Shown: positions 26,519 through 34,371 of the stretch, piece by piece | How the letters are laid out: each line of letters begins with the position of its first letter | Position numbering within the stretch: the first letter of the stretch is position 1 | Origin: Paracoccus stylophorae | Lineage (GTDB): Bacteria; Pseudomonadota; Alphaproteobacteria; Rhodobacterales; Rhodobacteraceae | Reading direction: 5' to 3' | Length of the DNA: 64,000 nt | Assembly (NCBI RefSeq): GCF_028553765.1 | Contig: NZ_CP067134.1 | Coordinates: 1,407,001 to 1,471,000, forward strand | Position numbers and translations under genes: made by a program | The notes under the pieces: generated by a model | The model's database searches: none | What the model was told of the DNA's origin: nothing | Seen by the model: only the letters and a program-made list of their open reading frames with translations

Positions 26519-28132
26519 TCAGGACCTGCCTTTCGGGGATTTCATGGCGCGTTCGACATCCTGTTCGTCCCAGAAACCGATCCAGATGCCTTCATCCTTC
26601 TCGATCTCGGTCAGCTGATCGACGCGCGCATCCGTCATCGTGGTGCGGGTGCGCAACTGCTCCATCCATCGGAACAGCCGCTTTTCCAGCCGGTCGCGCA
26701 AACCGCGCGACGCCGGGTCGTTTCCGATATCGACGAATTCCTGCGGATCGGCCTGAAGATCGAACAGCATCGGCCGGTGGCCCGTGACGTGGACCAGCTT
26801 GTAGCGTCCATCGAAGACCATCACCGCCCGGCAGTCGGAAATATCGCGGCCAAGAAGGGTCCGGGCCTCGCGAAAGGCGAAATCGTATTCGGAAATCGCC
26901 GCGTCCCGCGGCCATTCCGTCGCTCCATGCACAAGCGGCAAAAGCGAACGCCCCTCAAGGATGTGGTCGGGCACCTCGCCGCCCGCCGCCTCGATGAAGG
27001 TCGGCACAAGATCTATCGCTTCGACCAGATCGGCGTTGACCCGGCCGCGGGTCGCGTCGGCGCGGGCGTCCGGATCGACGACGATCAGCGGAACGCGGAC
27101 CGACTGTTCGTGAAACAGTTCCTTTTCGCCAAGCCAATGATCGCCAAGATAGTCGCCGTGGTCCGAGGTGAAGACGATCAGCGTCTCATCAAGGCGGCCC
27201 GTCGCCTCAAGATGCCGCATCAACTCGCCGATCTGGTCGTCGATCTGGGTGATCAGCCCCATATAGACCGGGATGACCGTCCGGCGCACATCGTCGCGCG
27301 ACATGCATTTCGACGTGCGGTGCGCCTGATACGCCGCCAGCAGCGGATGGGGGTCCACACGCTCGGCCCGGTCGCGTATCGCGTCAGGCACATCCTCGGC
27401 CGAATACATGTCGTGATAGGGCGCCGGCGCGATATAGGGCCAGTGCGGCTTGATATAGCTGAGATGCAGACACCAAGGCGTGTCGCCGGCCTTGTCGATG
27501 AATTCCATCGCGCGGCGGGTGGTATAGTTCGTCTCGGAATCCTCCAGCCGGACGCGCGCGGGATGTCTGGCGTTCTTCATCAGCCAGCCCGACAGAAGGG
27601 TGCCGTCCGCGTCCTCGGCGGCGGCCGCCCAGTCCTGCCACGGGTTTTCACCCTCATACCCTTCGTCGGCCAGATAGCGGTTGTAATGCGACGGCATCTT
27701 GCCGCCGGTCGGATGCACACCGTCCAGCCGGTCCCAAACCTCGAACCCGCACTCGGACAGCAGCGCGCCGATGCCTTCCGTCTTCGACAGCCCCAGCCGC
27801 TGCATCCCCTCAAGATCGGCGGTCATGTGGGTCTTGCCGCACAGCGCCGTGCGCAGGCCCAGGGGGCGCAGATATTCGCCCATCGTCCGCTCACCCACCT
27901 TCAGGGGCACCATATTCCAGGTCGAGCCGTGGCTGCGGACATAGCGCCCGGTGTAAAAGCTCATCCGGCTGGGGCCGCAGATCGGCGATTGCACATAGGC
28001 CCGGTCGAAGCGCAGCCCGCGCGCGGCCAGCGCGTCGATATTGGGCGTGCGGATCGACGGATGGCCGGTGCAGCCCAGATAATCCCATCTGAGCTGATCG
28101 CACATGATGAACAGGATGTTCCGCGCAGTCAT
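26519..28132 (-). CDS. Sulfatase-family hydrolase (arylsulfatase / phosphonate monoester hydrolase type)
   Basis: A 537-residue alkaline-phosphatase-superfamily enzyme. The C-x-P-S-R motif (CGPSR, cysteine about residue 52) is the site converted to formylglycine, the nucleophile for sulfate or phosphate/phosphonate ester cleavage. Metal ligands are visible in IMCDQLRWD near the start and FTSDHGDYLGDH (about 305). No signal peptide is seen, so it acts in the cytoplasm on an imported ester. Its start overlaps the kynureninase stop (ATGA), a tight link. A sulfated or phosphorylated aromatic substrate for the pathway is a fair hypothesis. Confidence 0.85.
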   Translation of the reverse strand: MTARNILFIMCDQLRWDYLGCTGHPSIRTPNIDALAARGLRFDRAYVQSPICGPSRMSFYTGRYVRSHGSTWNMVPLKVGERTMGEYLRPLGLRTALCGKTHMTADLEGMQRLGLSKTEGIGALLSECGFEVWDRLDGVHPTGGKMPSHYNRYLADEGYEGENPWQDWAAAAEDADGTLLSGWLMKNARHPARVRLEDSETNYTTRRAMEFIDKAGDTPWCLHLSYIKPHWPYIAPAPYHDMYSAEDVPDAIRDRAERVDPHPLLAAYQAHRTSKCMSRDDVRRTVIPVYMGLITQIDDQIGELMRHLEATGRLDETLIVFTSDHGDYLGDHWLGEKELFHEQSVRVPLIVVDPDARADATRGRVNADLVEAIDLVPTFIEAAGGEVPDHILEGRSLLPLVHGATEWPRDAAISEYDFAFREARTLLGRDISDCRAVMVFDGRYKLVHVTGHRPMLFDLQADPQEFVDIGNDPASRGLRDRLEKRLFRWMEQLRTRTTMTDARVDQLTEIEKDEGIWIGFWDEQDVERAMKSPKGRS

Positions 28133-29325
28133 GTCACCAGCGAGCGTTTCTGGAACCGTTCCTCTTTCCAGCGTTCTTCCTTCAGGATGCGCTCCAGCGT
28201 GTCCACGGCACCCATGATGTCATCCTCGCCGATGAACAGGGGCGTGATGCCGAAGCGCATGACATCGGGGGCGCGGAAATCGCCGATGACGTTTTCGGCG
28301 ATCAGGGCCTGCATGCAGGCATAGCCCTGGCCGAAGGCGAAGGACACGTGGCTGCCGCGCGCCTGCGGGTCGCGCGGGCTGACAAGACGCAGATCGGGGC
28401 AGCGGGATTCGACCTCGCGGATGAACAGTTCCGACAGTTCGACCGAACGGCGATGCAGCGCGTCCATGTCCACCTGGTCCCAGATATCAAGCGCCGCCGA
28501 CAGCAGCGCAAAGGCGGCAATCGAGGGCGTGCCGATCCGCATCCGTTCGATCCGGCCCGGCATCGGACGGTAATTGACATCGAAGGCGAACGGCGCCTCG
28601 TGACCGTACCAGCCGGACAGGAACGGCTCGACCGTCTCAAGCAGCCGTGGCGCGACATGGATGAAGCCGGGCGCGCCCGGACCGCCATTGAGGTATTTAT
28701 AGGTGCAGCCGACGGCGAAATCCGTGTCCAGCCCGCCGACATCGACCGGCACCGCGCCGGCCGAATGGGCCAGGTCCCAGACCACCACCGCGCCCACCGA
28801 ATGGGCCTTGTCGATGATCGCCTTCATGTCGTGGCGACGGCCGGTGCGGTAATCCACCTCGGTGATCATCACCACCGCGACCTCTTCGGTGATGTTGTCC
28901 AGCACCGCTTCGGGATCGGGGGTGCGCAGCTGGTATCCCGCATCTTTCAGCCGGATCAGCCCCTCGACCATGTAAAGATCGGTCGGGAAATTGCCGTTGT
29001 CGGACAGGATGACCTTGCGGTCGGGCACCAGCGCCATGCCGGCAGCCACCGCCTGAAAGACCTTGATCGACAGCGTGTCGCCCACCACCGTCGTGCCCGG
29101 CTGGGCGCCGATCAGACGCCCGATCCGATCGCCAAGCGTGTTGGTCTGCATGAACCAGTTCTTGGTGTTCCAGCCCTTGATCAGCTCGGTCCGCCATTCG
29201 TCGTTCAGAAAGCGCGTCATCGCCTCGACCGACGCGGACGGCATGGGACCAAGGGAATTGCCGTTCAGATAGATCATGCCCTCGGGCAGGTCGAACTGGC
29301 GTCGTGTTTGTGAGAAATCGGACAA
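28129..29325 (-). CDS. kynU: Kynureninase
   Basis: A 398-residue PLP enzyme that hydrolyses kynurenine or 3-hydroxykynurenine to (3-hydroxy)anthranilate and alanine. The start is TTG at 29325, six bases after GAGGAG; longer in-frame starts add about 97 residues without homology. Family features: MIYLNGNSLGPMP at the N-terminus, VWDLAHSAGAVPVDV with the PLP-binding aspartate, and CTYKYLNGGPGAPGF with the Schiff-base lysine. No tryptophan dioxygenase or formylkynurenine hydrolase gene is nearby, so kynurenines probably come from outside the cell. It heads the operon kynU - sulfatase - tctC - tctB - tctA. Confidence 0.93.
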   Translation of the reverse strand: MSDFSQTRRQFDLPEGMIYLNGNSLGPMPSASVEAMTRFLNDEWRTELIKGWNTKNWFMQTNTLGDRIGRLIGAQPGTTVVGDTLSIKVFQAVAAGMALVPDRKVILSDNGNFPTDLYMVEGLIRLKDAGYQLRTPDPEAVLDNITEEVAVVMITEVDYRTGRRHDMKAIIDKAHSVGAVVVWDLAHSAGAVPVDVGGLDTDFAVGCTYKYLNGGPGAPGFIHVAPRLLETVEPFLSGWYGHEAPFAFDVNYRPMPGRIERMRIGTPSIAAFALLSAALDIWDQVDMDALHRRSVELSELFIREVESRCPDLRLVSPRDPQARGSHVSFAFGQGYACMQALIAENVIGDFRAPDVMRFGITPLFIGEDDIMGAVDTLERILKEERWKEERFQKRSLVT

Positions 29326-29735
29326 GTTACGCTCCTCGCTTCGCAATGTCGTTTCGGACCTCGGCCCGTCATCCGGTTCGCCGCGGCGCATGCCGGATCG
29401 TCGCCATTGATCCGCCACGCCCGGGCGGCGGTCAATCGACGATCGCAGTCCTGCGGATGTCGCGTGTCGCAGCCGGTTCGGTCCTTTACCTTCTTTTCTA
29501 CGCAAGGCAGACGCGCCGCGCGACAGATCATCCGCGAACTGGACATTCGAAAAACCGATAGCGGGCGTGTTGGCGTTTGCTTTGTAGCGAATTTGAGAGC
29601 GCGCCATCGCCGACATTTTCCCCCGATTTCAGGGATTGTTCGTCGCCAGCCGCCGATCATATCCTGCCGCTCAGGCCAAGGTGGGGCATCCTGGAAATGC
29701 TCGGCAATCAGGGAAAGCTTTAGGGAGAAGTAACC
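29326..29735. other. Divergent intergenic region between kynU and the LVIVD protein gene
   Basis: These 410 bases should hold the promoters of the kynU operon (leftward) and the LVIVD gene (rightward). I searched for the GGTAT-N11-ATACC dyad found before the other cluster genes and did not find one, so kynU may be controlled differently or through a weaker site. The ribosome site of the rightward gene (GGGAGAAG) is at the end. No small gene is convincing here. Confidence 0.5.
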
Positions 29736-31481
29736 ATGTCTTTCAGTTTTGTGCGCCGGTCGCTGATCCTGACAAGCTGTCTTTGCGCGACCGCCGCGCT
29801 GGCCGAGGGGCAGGGCGGCGCGGCTGATCCCGCCGATATCCGCGACCCGATCCTTCAGCGCTGGTTCGACCTCACGCCGCACAATCCTCCGGCCTCGCCG
29901 GAACCGGGCGTCGATTACGGCATGATCGGGCAGGGCGGCGCTTTCGTTGCGCCCACCGCCTCGCCGCTGTCGGACTCCGCCCCCGGCTTTCCCGGCCAGC
30001 TTGCGGGGTGGGACCAGAATTCCTATGCCAAGAATGTCGATGTGCTGGCCTTCTATCCGACCGTCACATCGCCCTGGCACGCCTGGGCCAATGTGGTCGA
30101 CATGGACGGCAAGCGGTATCTTTACGCCCATGACCGCGATTACATGCGCATCCTTGACATCACCGACCCGGCCCACGCGGTCGAGGTCTACAGCCAGGGC
30201 GGCGTCTGGGGGCCGGACGGCTCCAGCGAGGAGTTCGACAGCACGAACGTAACCGACTATTTCGGCGGAATGACGGTCGCCTGGCGCGAGGATCTGCAAA
30301 AACACGTGCTGGTCGCCTCGTACGAGGTCGGGCGTTTCGGCGTGATGGGCCGCAAGACCGAGGATCCCGACGGGGTCGATCTGGTGCGCAACTACACCTC
30401 GCTGAAGGGATTTCGGGTCTATCAGATGGACGGCCCGACCCCGGACGACTGGACCCTGATCGCCGAGCGGACGACCGACCTGACCGATCCGGATGCGCCC
30501 GTCGGCCGACAGCAGGGATCGGGCTCTCTGGATGCGCCGGCATGGACCGGGGGGCGATACATGATCCTGTCCGCCGCGCCGGACGACAGCTTCGCGCTGA
30601 CGGAATATCCCGATTACCTGCACTCACCCGGTTTCCAGATCTGGGATATGAGCGATCCGTCCGACCCCATATTCGTCAGCCAGCTTTCGGTGCCGGGCCA
30701 GGACATCGACGATCCGCAGGACGTGGCGGCCTATCTGGAAAATCCGCGCGCGGGTAACCGGACGTCGTGGATGGGCTCGCGCAACCCGCTTGCCCTGCCG
30801 ACCCCCATCGAGGATGGCGGCAGGATCGGTTTCGGCGGCATGGGCGGTCTTGGGTTCTGGACCTTCGATGTCAGCGATCCGACCGATCCGGTCGTGCTGG
30901 GCGATCTTCAGGTCGCGCCCAGCTTTGCCGGGACCGAGTTCGACAATGTCGATGTCAGCCAGTATGCGCGCACGCGGCACGTCTTCTCGAACGGCTATCC
31001 GATGAACTCGAACTGTTACGAGCCCTACAAGGACATCTTTTCGATCGATGTCAGCGATCCCGAAAATCCGGTCGTCGCGGCCACGTTCCCGCGCCCGACC
31101 CCGCCCGCAGAGGCGTCATTTTCGGATTATTGCCAGCGGCGCGGCAGTTTCGGTCCGAAGCGATCCGGAGGGATGGACCAGCCCGGACGCGGACGCGACG
31201 GGATCGCGGTCTATGCCTTCTACAACGCGGGCATCCAGATCTTCGACGTCGCCGACCCGGCCAACCCCACCATCGCCGGCTATTACGTTCCGGGCTTTCC
31301 GTCGCCCGACGAGGTGCCGGAATGGGTAAACGATAACGCTGTCTTTGCCGTCTTCGTCGAATACGACCGCAACATCATCTGGGCCTTTGCCATCAACGGG
31401 GTCTATGCGCTGACGTCCCCCTTGCTGGGCGAACCGGCGACCGGGCTGCCCGACACGCCATGGCCGCCCCGCAACGGATGA
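29736..31481 (+). CDS. Secreted LVIVD-repeat beta-propeller protein
   Basis: A 581-residue exported protein with a signal peptide (about 1-23, MSFSFVRRSLILTSCLCATA region). At least five LVIVD-type blades are visible from the repeated aromatic-D-(I/V)-(S/T/A)-D-P motif: RILDITDPAHAVEV, IWDMSDPSDPIFV, TFDVSDPTDPVVLG, SIDVSDPENPVVAA and IFDVADPANPTIAGY. Such propellers serve as binding scaffolds at the cell surface; no catalytic residue is evident. Two cysteines near 427 and 462 may form a disulfide. It is divergent from the kynureninase operon, but a functional link is not shown. Confidence 0.85.
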   Translation: MSFSFVRRSLILTSCLCATAALAEGQGGAADPADIRDPILQRWFDLTPHNPPASPEPGVDYGMIGQGGAFVAPTASPLSDSAPGFPGQLAGWDQNSYAKNVDVLAFYPTVTSPWHAWANVVDMDGKRYLYAHDRDYMRILDITDPAHAVEVYSQGGVWGPDGSSEEFDSTNVTDYFGGMTVAWREDLQKHVLVASYEVGRFGVMGRKTEDPDGVDLVRNYTSLKGFRVYQMDGPTPDDWTLIAERTTDLTDPDAPVGRQQGSGSLDAPAWTGGRYMILSAAPDDSFALTEYPDYLHSPGFQIWDMSDPSDPIFVSQLSVPGQDIDDPQDVAAYLENPRAGNRTSWMGSRNPLALPTPIEDGGRIGFGGMGGLGFWTFDVSDPTDPVVLGDLQVAPSFAGTEFDNVDVSQYARTRHVFSNGYPMNSNCYEPYKDIFSIDVSDPENPVVAATFPRPTPPAEASFSDYCQRRGSFGPKRSGGMDQPGRGRDGIAVYAFYNAGIQIFDVADPANPTIAGYYVPGFPSPDEVPEWVNDNAVFAVFVEYDRNIIWAFAINGVYALTSPLLGEPATGLPDTPWPPRNG

Positions 31482-31772
31482 CGCGGGGCACGGGGCGCGG
31501 ACCGGGGCGCGGCTGGAAATGTCGGTAATCACAAGGGAACGCGCAGGCGCTGCGGCGCGGGGTTTTTCGGGGCACCGAAACAGATCTATTGCGGGCATCG
31601 CTGCCACGCGGCAAGCCGGCGCATCCGCCATCCCAAGCCCTGCCCGGTCTGCGGCGTCACCTTCATGCGTATCTGACGGTTCAGGTGACATGCTCACCGT
31701 CCTGCGCAACCGGGCTGTCACGGGCGAAGCTGAAGGGCTGAGACGCGCAACCCGTTCCCCCAGCGTTCCCCC
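31482..31772. other. Intergenic stretch before tRNA-Asn
   Basis: Together with the terminator that follows, about 340 bases separate the LVIVD gene from tRNA-Asn. Frames on both strands lack ribosome sites and family features. I see nothing else of note here. Confidence 0.5.
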
Positions 31773-31811
31773 AAAAAGAAAAAGGACCTGGCGAGCGTAC
31801 GCCAAGTCCTT
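31773..31811 (-). terminator. Rho-independent terminator of tRNA-Asn
   Basis: On the minus strand AAGGACTTGGCG (31811-31800) pairs with CGCCAGGTCCTT (31793-31782), with one mismatch and a six-base loop, followed by a T-rich run (TTTTCTTTTT, 31781-31773). It lies directly after the tRNA-Asn 3' end. Confidence 0.85.
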
Positions 31812-31819
31812 GAAATTGA

Positions 31820-31894
31820 TGGCTCCGGCGGTAGGGATCGAACCTACGACCAATTGATTAACAGTCAACTGCTCTACCGCTGAGCTACGCCGGA
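31820..31894 (-). tRNA. tRNA-Asn (anticodon GUU)
   Basis: Acceptor stem TCCGGCG pairs with CGCCGGA; the D arm has TAGCTCAGCGGTAGAGC, the anticodon loop CTGTTAA gives GUU, the T arm has GGTTCGATCCC, and CCA is encoded. Length is 75 bases. Confidence 0.95.
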
Positions 31895-31953
31895 ACACGC
31901 GGCCCATATAGCAATGCGTCCGGGAGGCGTCCAGAGGCATTGCCAGGATTTTT

Positions 31954-32817
31954 TCACAAAGCCTCGAAGCGGCTCTGGGCCGTGAATTCGCCCGCCGGGC
32001 GGACCGCGCCGAGCGTCGCCAAGGCTATCAGATGGGCCAGCACGTTGCGGGCGGCGGCCGGAAGAAGGTGGGGCGGGATGTCATAGATCCGGCGCGCAAG
32101 TCCCGCGGCGTCGTCGGGCGCGGCGCGCAGCGCGGCAAGGATCTGGGCGGTGCGGGCGCGCCGATGGGCTGCCAGTTCCTCGATGCGCTGCATGGGGTGC
32201 TCGACCGGCTCTCCGTGCGCGGGCAGCAGCCGGCGGTGCGACAACGCGGCGATACGGTCCAGCGATCTGAAATAATCGGCCAGATCTCCGTCCGGCGGCG
32301 AGATGATCGTGCTGGACCAGCCCATGACGATGTCGCCGCAGAACAGCTGGTCGTCCCACAGAAAACACAGATGGCCGCCGCAATGGCCGGGCGTGTGCAG
32401 GGCGATCAGACGCCAGTCGGGCCCCTCGATCAGATCGCCGTCGCGCAGAAGGCGGTCGGGACGGAACTGCATGTCCAGCCCCTCGCCGCCGCCCACAAGC
32501 CCGCCTTCGGCCAGACGCGTCATCACGGCCGAACGTCCCGACAGCGCGTCGCCGAAGGCCAGGACCGGCGCGCCCGTCATCCGCGACAGGGTCGCGGCGC
32601 CGGCGCTGTGGTCGCGATGGGCGTGGGTGACAAGGATATGGCTGATCGTGCCCTCGGCCGCCTCGACCAGCGCGGCCAGATGCGCCGGATCGTCCGGGCC
32701 GGGGTCGATCACCGCGACCTCGTCCGTGCCGATGAGAAAGCTGTTGGTGCCCGCACCGGTCAGTGGCGACGGGTTCGGGGCCAAGATGCGACGGGGCTCT
32801 TTCGTCGGGGTGCTCAT
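31954..32817 (-). CDS. Metallo-beta-lactamase-fold hydrolase (LACTB2-like)
   Basis: A 287-residue cytosolic protein. The zinc-binding motif THAHRDHSAG (HxHxDH) is at about 63-72; further ligands fit HTPGHCGGHLCF and LFCGDIVMGW. A C-terminal helical domain (about 215-285) resembles that of LACTB2-like hydrolases, which include ribonucleases and thioester hydrolases. The substrate cannot be told. It is divergent from the sensor kinase gene with a 34-base gap, so the promoters must overlap. Confidence 0.88.
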   Translation of the reverse strand: MSTPTKEPRRILAPNPSPLTGAGTNSFLIGTDEVAVIDPGPDDPAHLAALVEAAEGTISHILVTHAHRDHSAGAATLSRMTGAPVLAFGDALSGRSAVMTRLAEGGLVGGGEGLDMQFRPDRLLRDGDLIEGPDWRLIALHTPGHCGGHLCFLWDDQLFCGDIVMGWSSTIISPPDGDLADYFRSLDRIAALSHRRLLPAHGEPVEHPMQRIEELAAHRRARTAQILAALRAAPDDAAGLARRIYDIPPHLLPAAARNVLAHLIALATLGAVRPAGEFTAQSRFEAL

Positions 32818-32851
32818 GCCGCTAGCCTAAGGGGCGGCAAGCAGGGTTTCC

Positions 32852-34207
32852 ATGTCCAACGGCGGCGATGCGACTTTTCCCAGATGGCTGTTGCCGCGCG
32901 GCCTTTACGGCCGCGCGGCGCTGATCCTGTTCCTGCCGGTTGTGGTCGTGACGCTGGTCGTCAGCGTGATGTTCCTGCAGCGCCATTTCGAGGGCGTCAC
33001 GCGGCAGATGACCGCCAGCATGGCGCGCGAGCTGAGCTTTGTCGCGCAGCAGATGGAACAGGCCGAGACGCCGGGCGCGGCGTTGTCGGCGGGGCAGGCG
33101 GTTGCCGTCCCCCTTGGTCTGACGCTGCGGTTGCCGGCGCCGGCGCAGGCGGGCGATCGGCGGCTGTTTTACGATTTTTCCGGCCGCGTGGTGATCGAGG
33201 AACTGCGCGAGTCGCTGCCGGCGGTGACCGCCATCGACCTTGCGACCGACGACAAGCGCGTGGCGGTGACGATGGCGGGCCGTCACGGCCCCTATTCGCT
33301 GGCGTTCGAGCGCAGGCGGGTCAGCGCGTCGAACCCGCATCAGCTGCTGGTGCTGATGGCCTTTACCTCGCTGCTGATGACCGGCATCGCGACGGTCTTT
33401 CTGCGCAACCAGCTGCGGCCCATCCGCCGGCTTGCCCACGCGGCCGAGGAATACGGCAAGGGCCGGATGATCCCCTATCGCCCCGGCGGCGCCATCGAGG
33501 TGCGCAGCGCCGGCACCGCGTTTCTGGACATGCGCAACCGGCTGGAGCGGCAGAACGAGCAGCGCAAGATGATGATGTCGGGCATCAGCCACGATCTGCG
33601 CACACCGCTGACGCGGCTGCGGCTGGGGCTGTCGATGATGACGCCCGACATGCCGCCCGACGCCGAGGAAATCGCCGCGATGGAGGCCGACATCGCCGAG
33701 ATGAACCGGATGGTGGACGGGTTTCTGGACTATGCGCGCGACGACGCCGCCGACAGCCCGCCCCAGTCGGTGCCGGTGATGGGCTTTCTGCAAGGCATCG
33801 TCGCGGACGCACAGCGCGCGGGCCAGGCGGTGTCGATCGTCCGGCTGGAGGGTGAGCGGGATGGACACGCGACCTTCCGCCCCGACATGTTCCGCCGCGC
33901 CGTCGAAAACCTGATCGGCAATGCCGTGCGCTATGGCAGCCGCGCGGAGCTGGACGCCACGTTGGGGCCGCGCAGCCTGCGCGTGGGGATCGAGGATGAC
34001 GGACCCGGCATCCCGGACGACGGGCTTGAGACCGCGATGCGGCCCTTTACCCGGCTTGATCCGGCGCGCAACCGCAACAGCGGGCAGGGGACGGGGCTGG
34101 GGCTGGCGATCGCGGCCGATGTCGTGCGCGCGCATGGCGGCCAGCTGCGCCTTGGCCGAGGCCCGCGTCTGGGCGGATTGCGCGCCGAAATCGTGATCCC
34201 GCGCTAG
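32852..34207 (+). CDS. EnvZ-like sensor histidine kinase without an adjacent regulator
   Basis: A 451-residue inner-membrane kinase. TM1 is about 22-42 and TM2 about 165-187, with a periplasmic loop of about 120 residues between them. HAMP follows, then the H box ISHDLRTPLTRLRLG (about 248), N box NLIGNAVRYG, G1 DDGPGIP and G2 GQGTGLGLAIA. The H box is of EnvZ type, whose partner would be OmpR-like. No response regulator gene is next to it; the downstream gene is lon. In many Rhodobacteraceae the OmpR partner lies elsewhere, so this may be an osmotic or envelope sensor. Confidence 0.88.
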   Translation: MSNGGDATFPRWLLPRGLYGRAALILFLPVVVVTLVVSVMFLQRHFEGVTRQMTASMARELSFVAQQMEQAETPGAALSAGQAVAVPLGLTLRLPAPAQAGDRRLFYDFSGRVVIEELRESLPAVTAIDLATDDKRVAVTMAGRHGPYSLAFERRRVSASNPHQLLVLMAFTSLLMTGIATVFLRNQLRPIRRLAHAAEEYGKGRMIPYRPGGAIEVRSAGTAFLDMRNRLERQNEQRKMMMSGISHDLRTPLTRLRLGLSMMTPDMPPDAEEIAAMEADIAEMNRMVDGFLDYARDDAADSPPQSVPVMGFLQGIVADAQRAGQAVSIVRLEGERDGHATFRPDMFRRAVENLIGNAVRYGSRAELDATLGPRSLRVGIEDDGPGIPDDGLETAMRPFTRLDPARNRNSGQGTGLGLAIAADVVRAHGGQLRLGRGPRLGGLRAEIVIPR

Positions 34208-34371
34208 GCCGCCGGTACCGTCTTTGGTGCCGGTCCGGCAAGGCGATGAAATATGTGGTATTATCCGGGTCGTATTGAATGCGCACGTCCGCGCCCCTAG
34301 ATTGACGCGACGCAGGGGCCGTGCGTCGCCATGACGGGGCCACGGCTTCGGGCAGGAAAGGAACGCAAAGC

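Noticed and set aside
29326..29616. N-terminal extension of kynureninase by 97 codons
   Set aside because: The extension is low in family-like content and includes no ribosome site, whereas TTG 29325 has GAGGAG at the right distance and gives the usual length.
31116..31940. 274-codon minus-strand frame covering tRNA-Asn
   Set aside because: It runs through a tRNA gene and its terminator and opposes the end of the LVIVD gene; no protein family is recognised.
34260..34371. Heat-shock (RpoH) promoter before lon
   Set aside because: I looked for the -35 and -10 pattern of alphaproteobacterial sigma-32 promoters and found no convincing match by eye.
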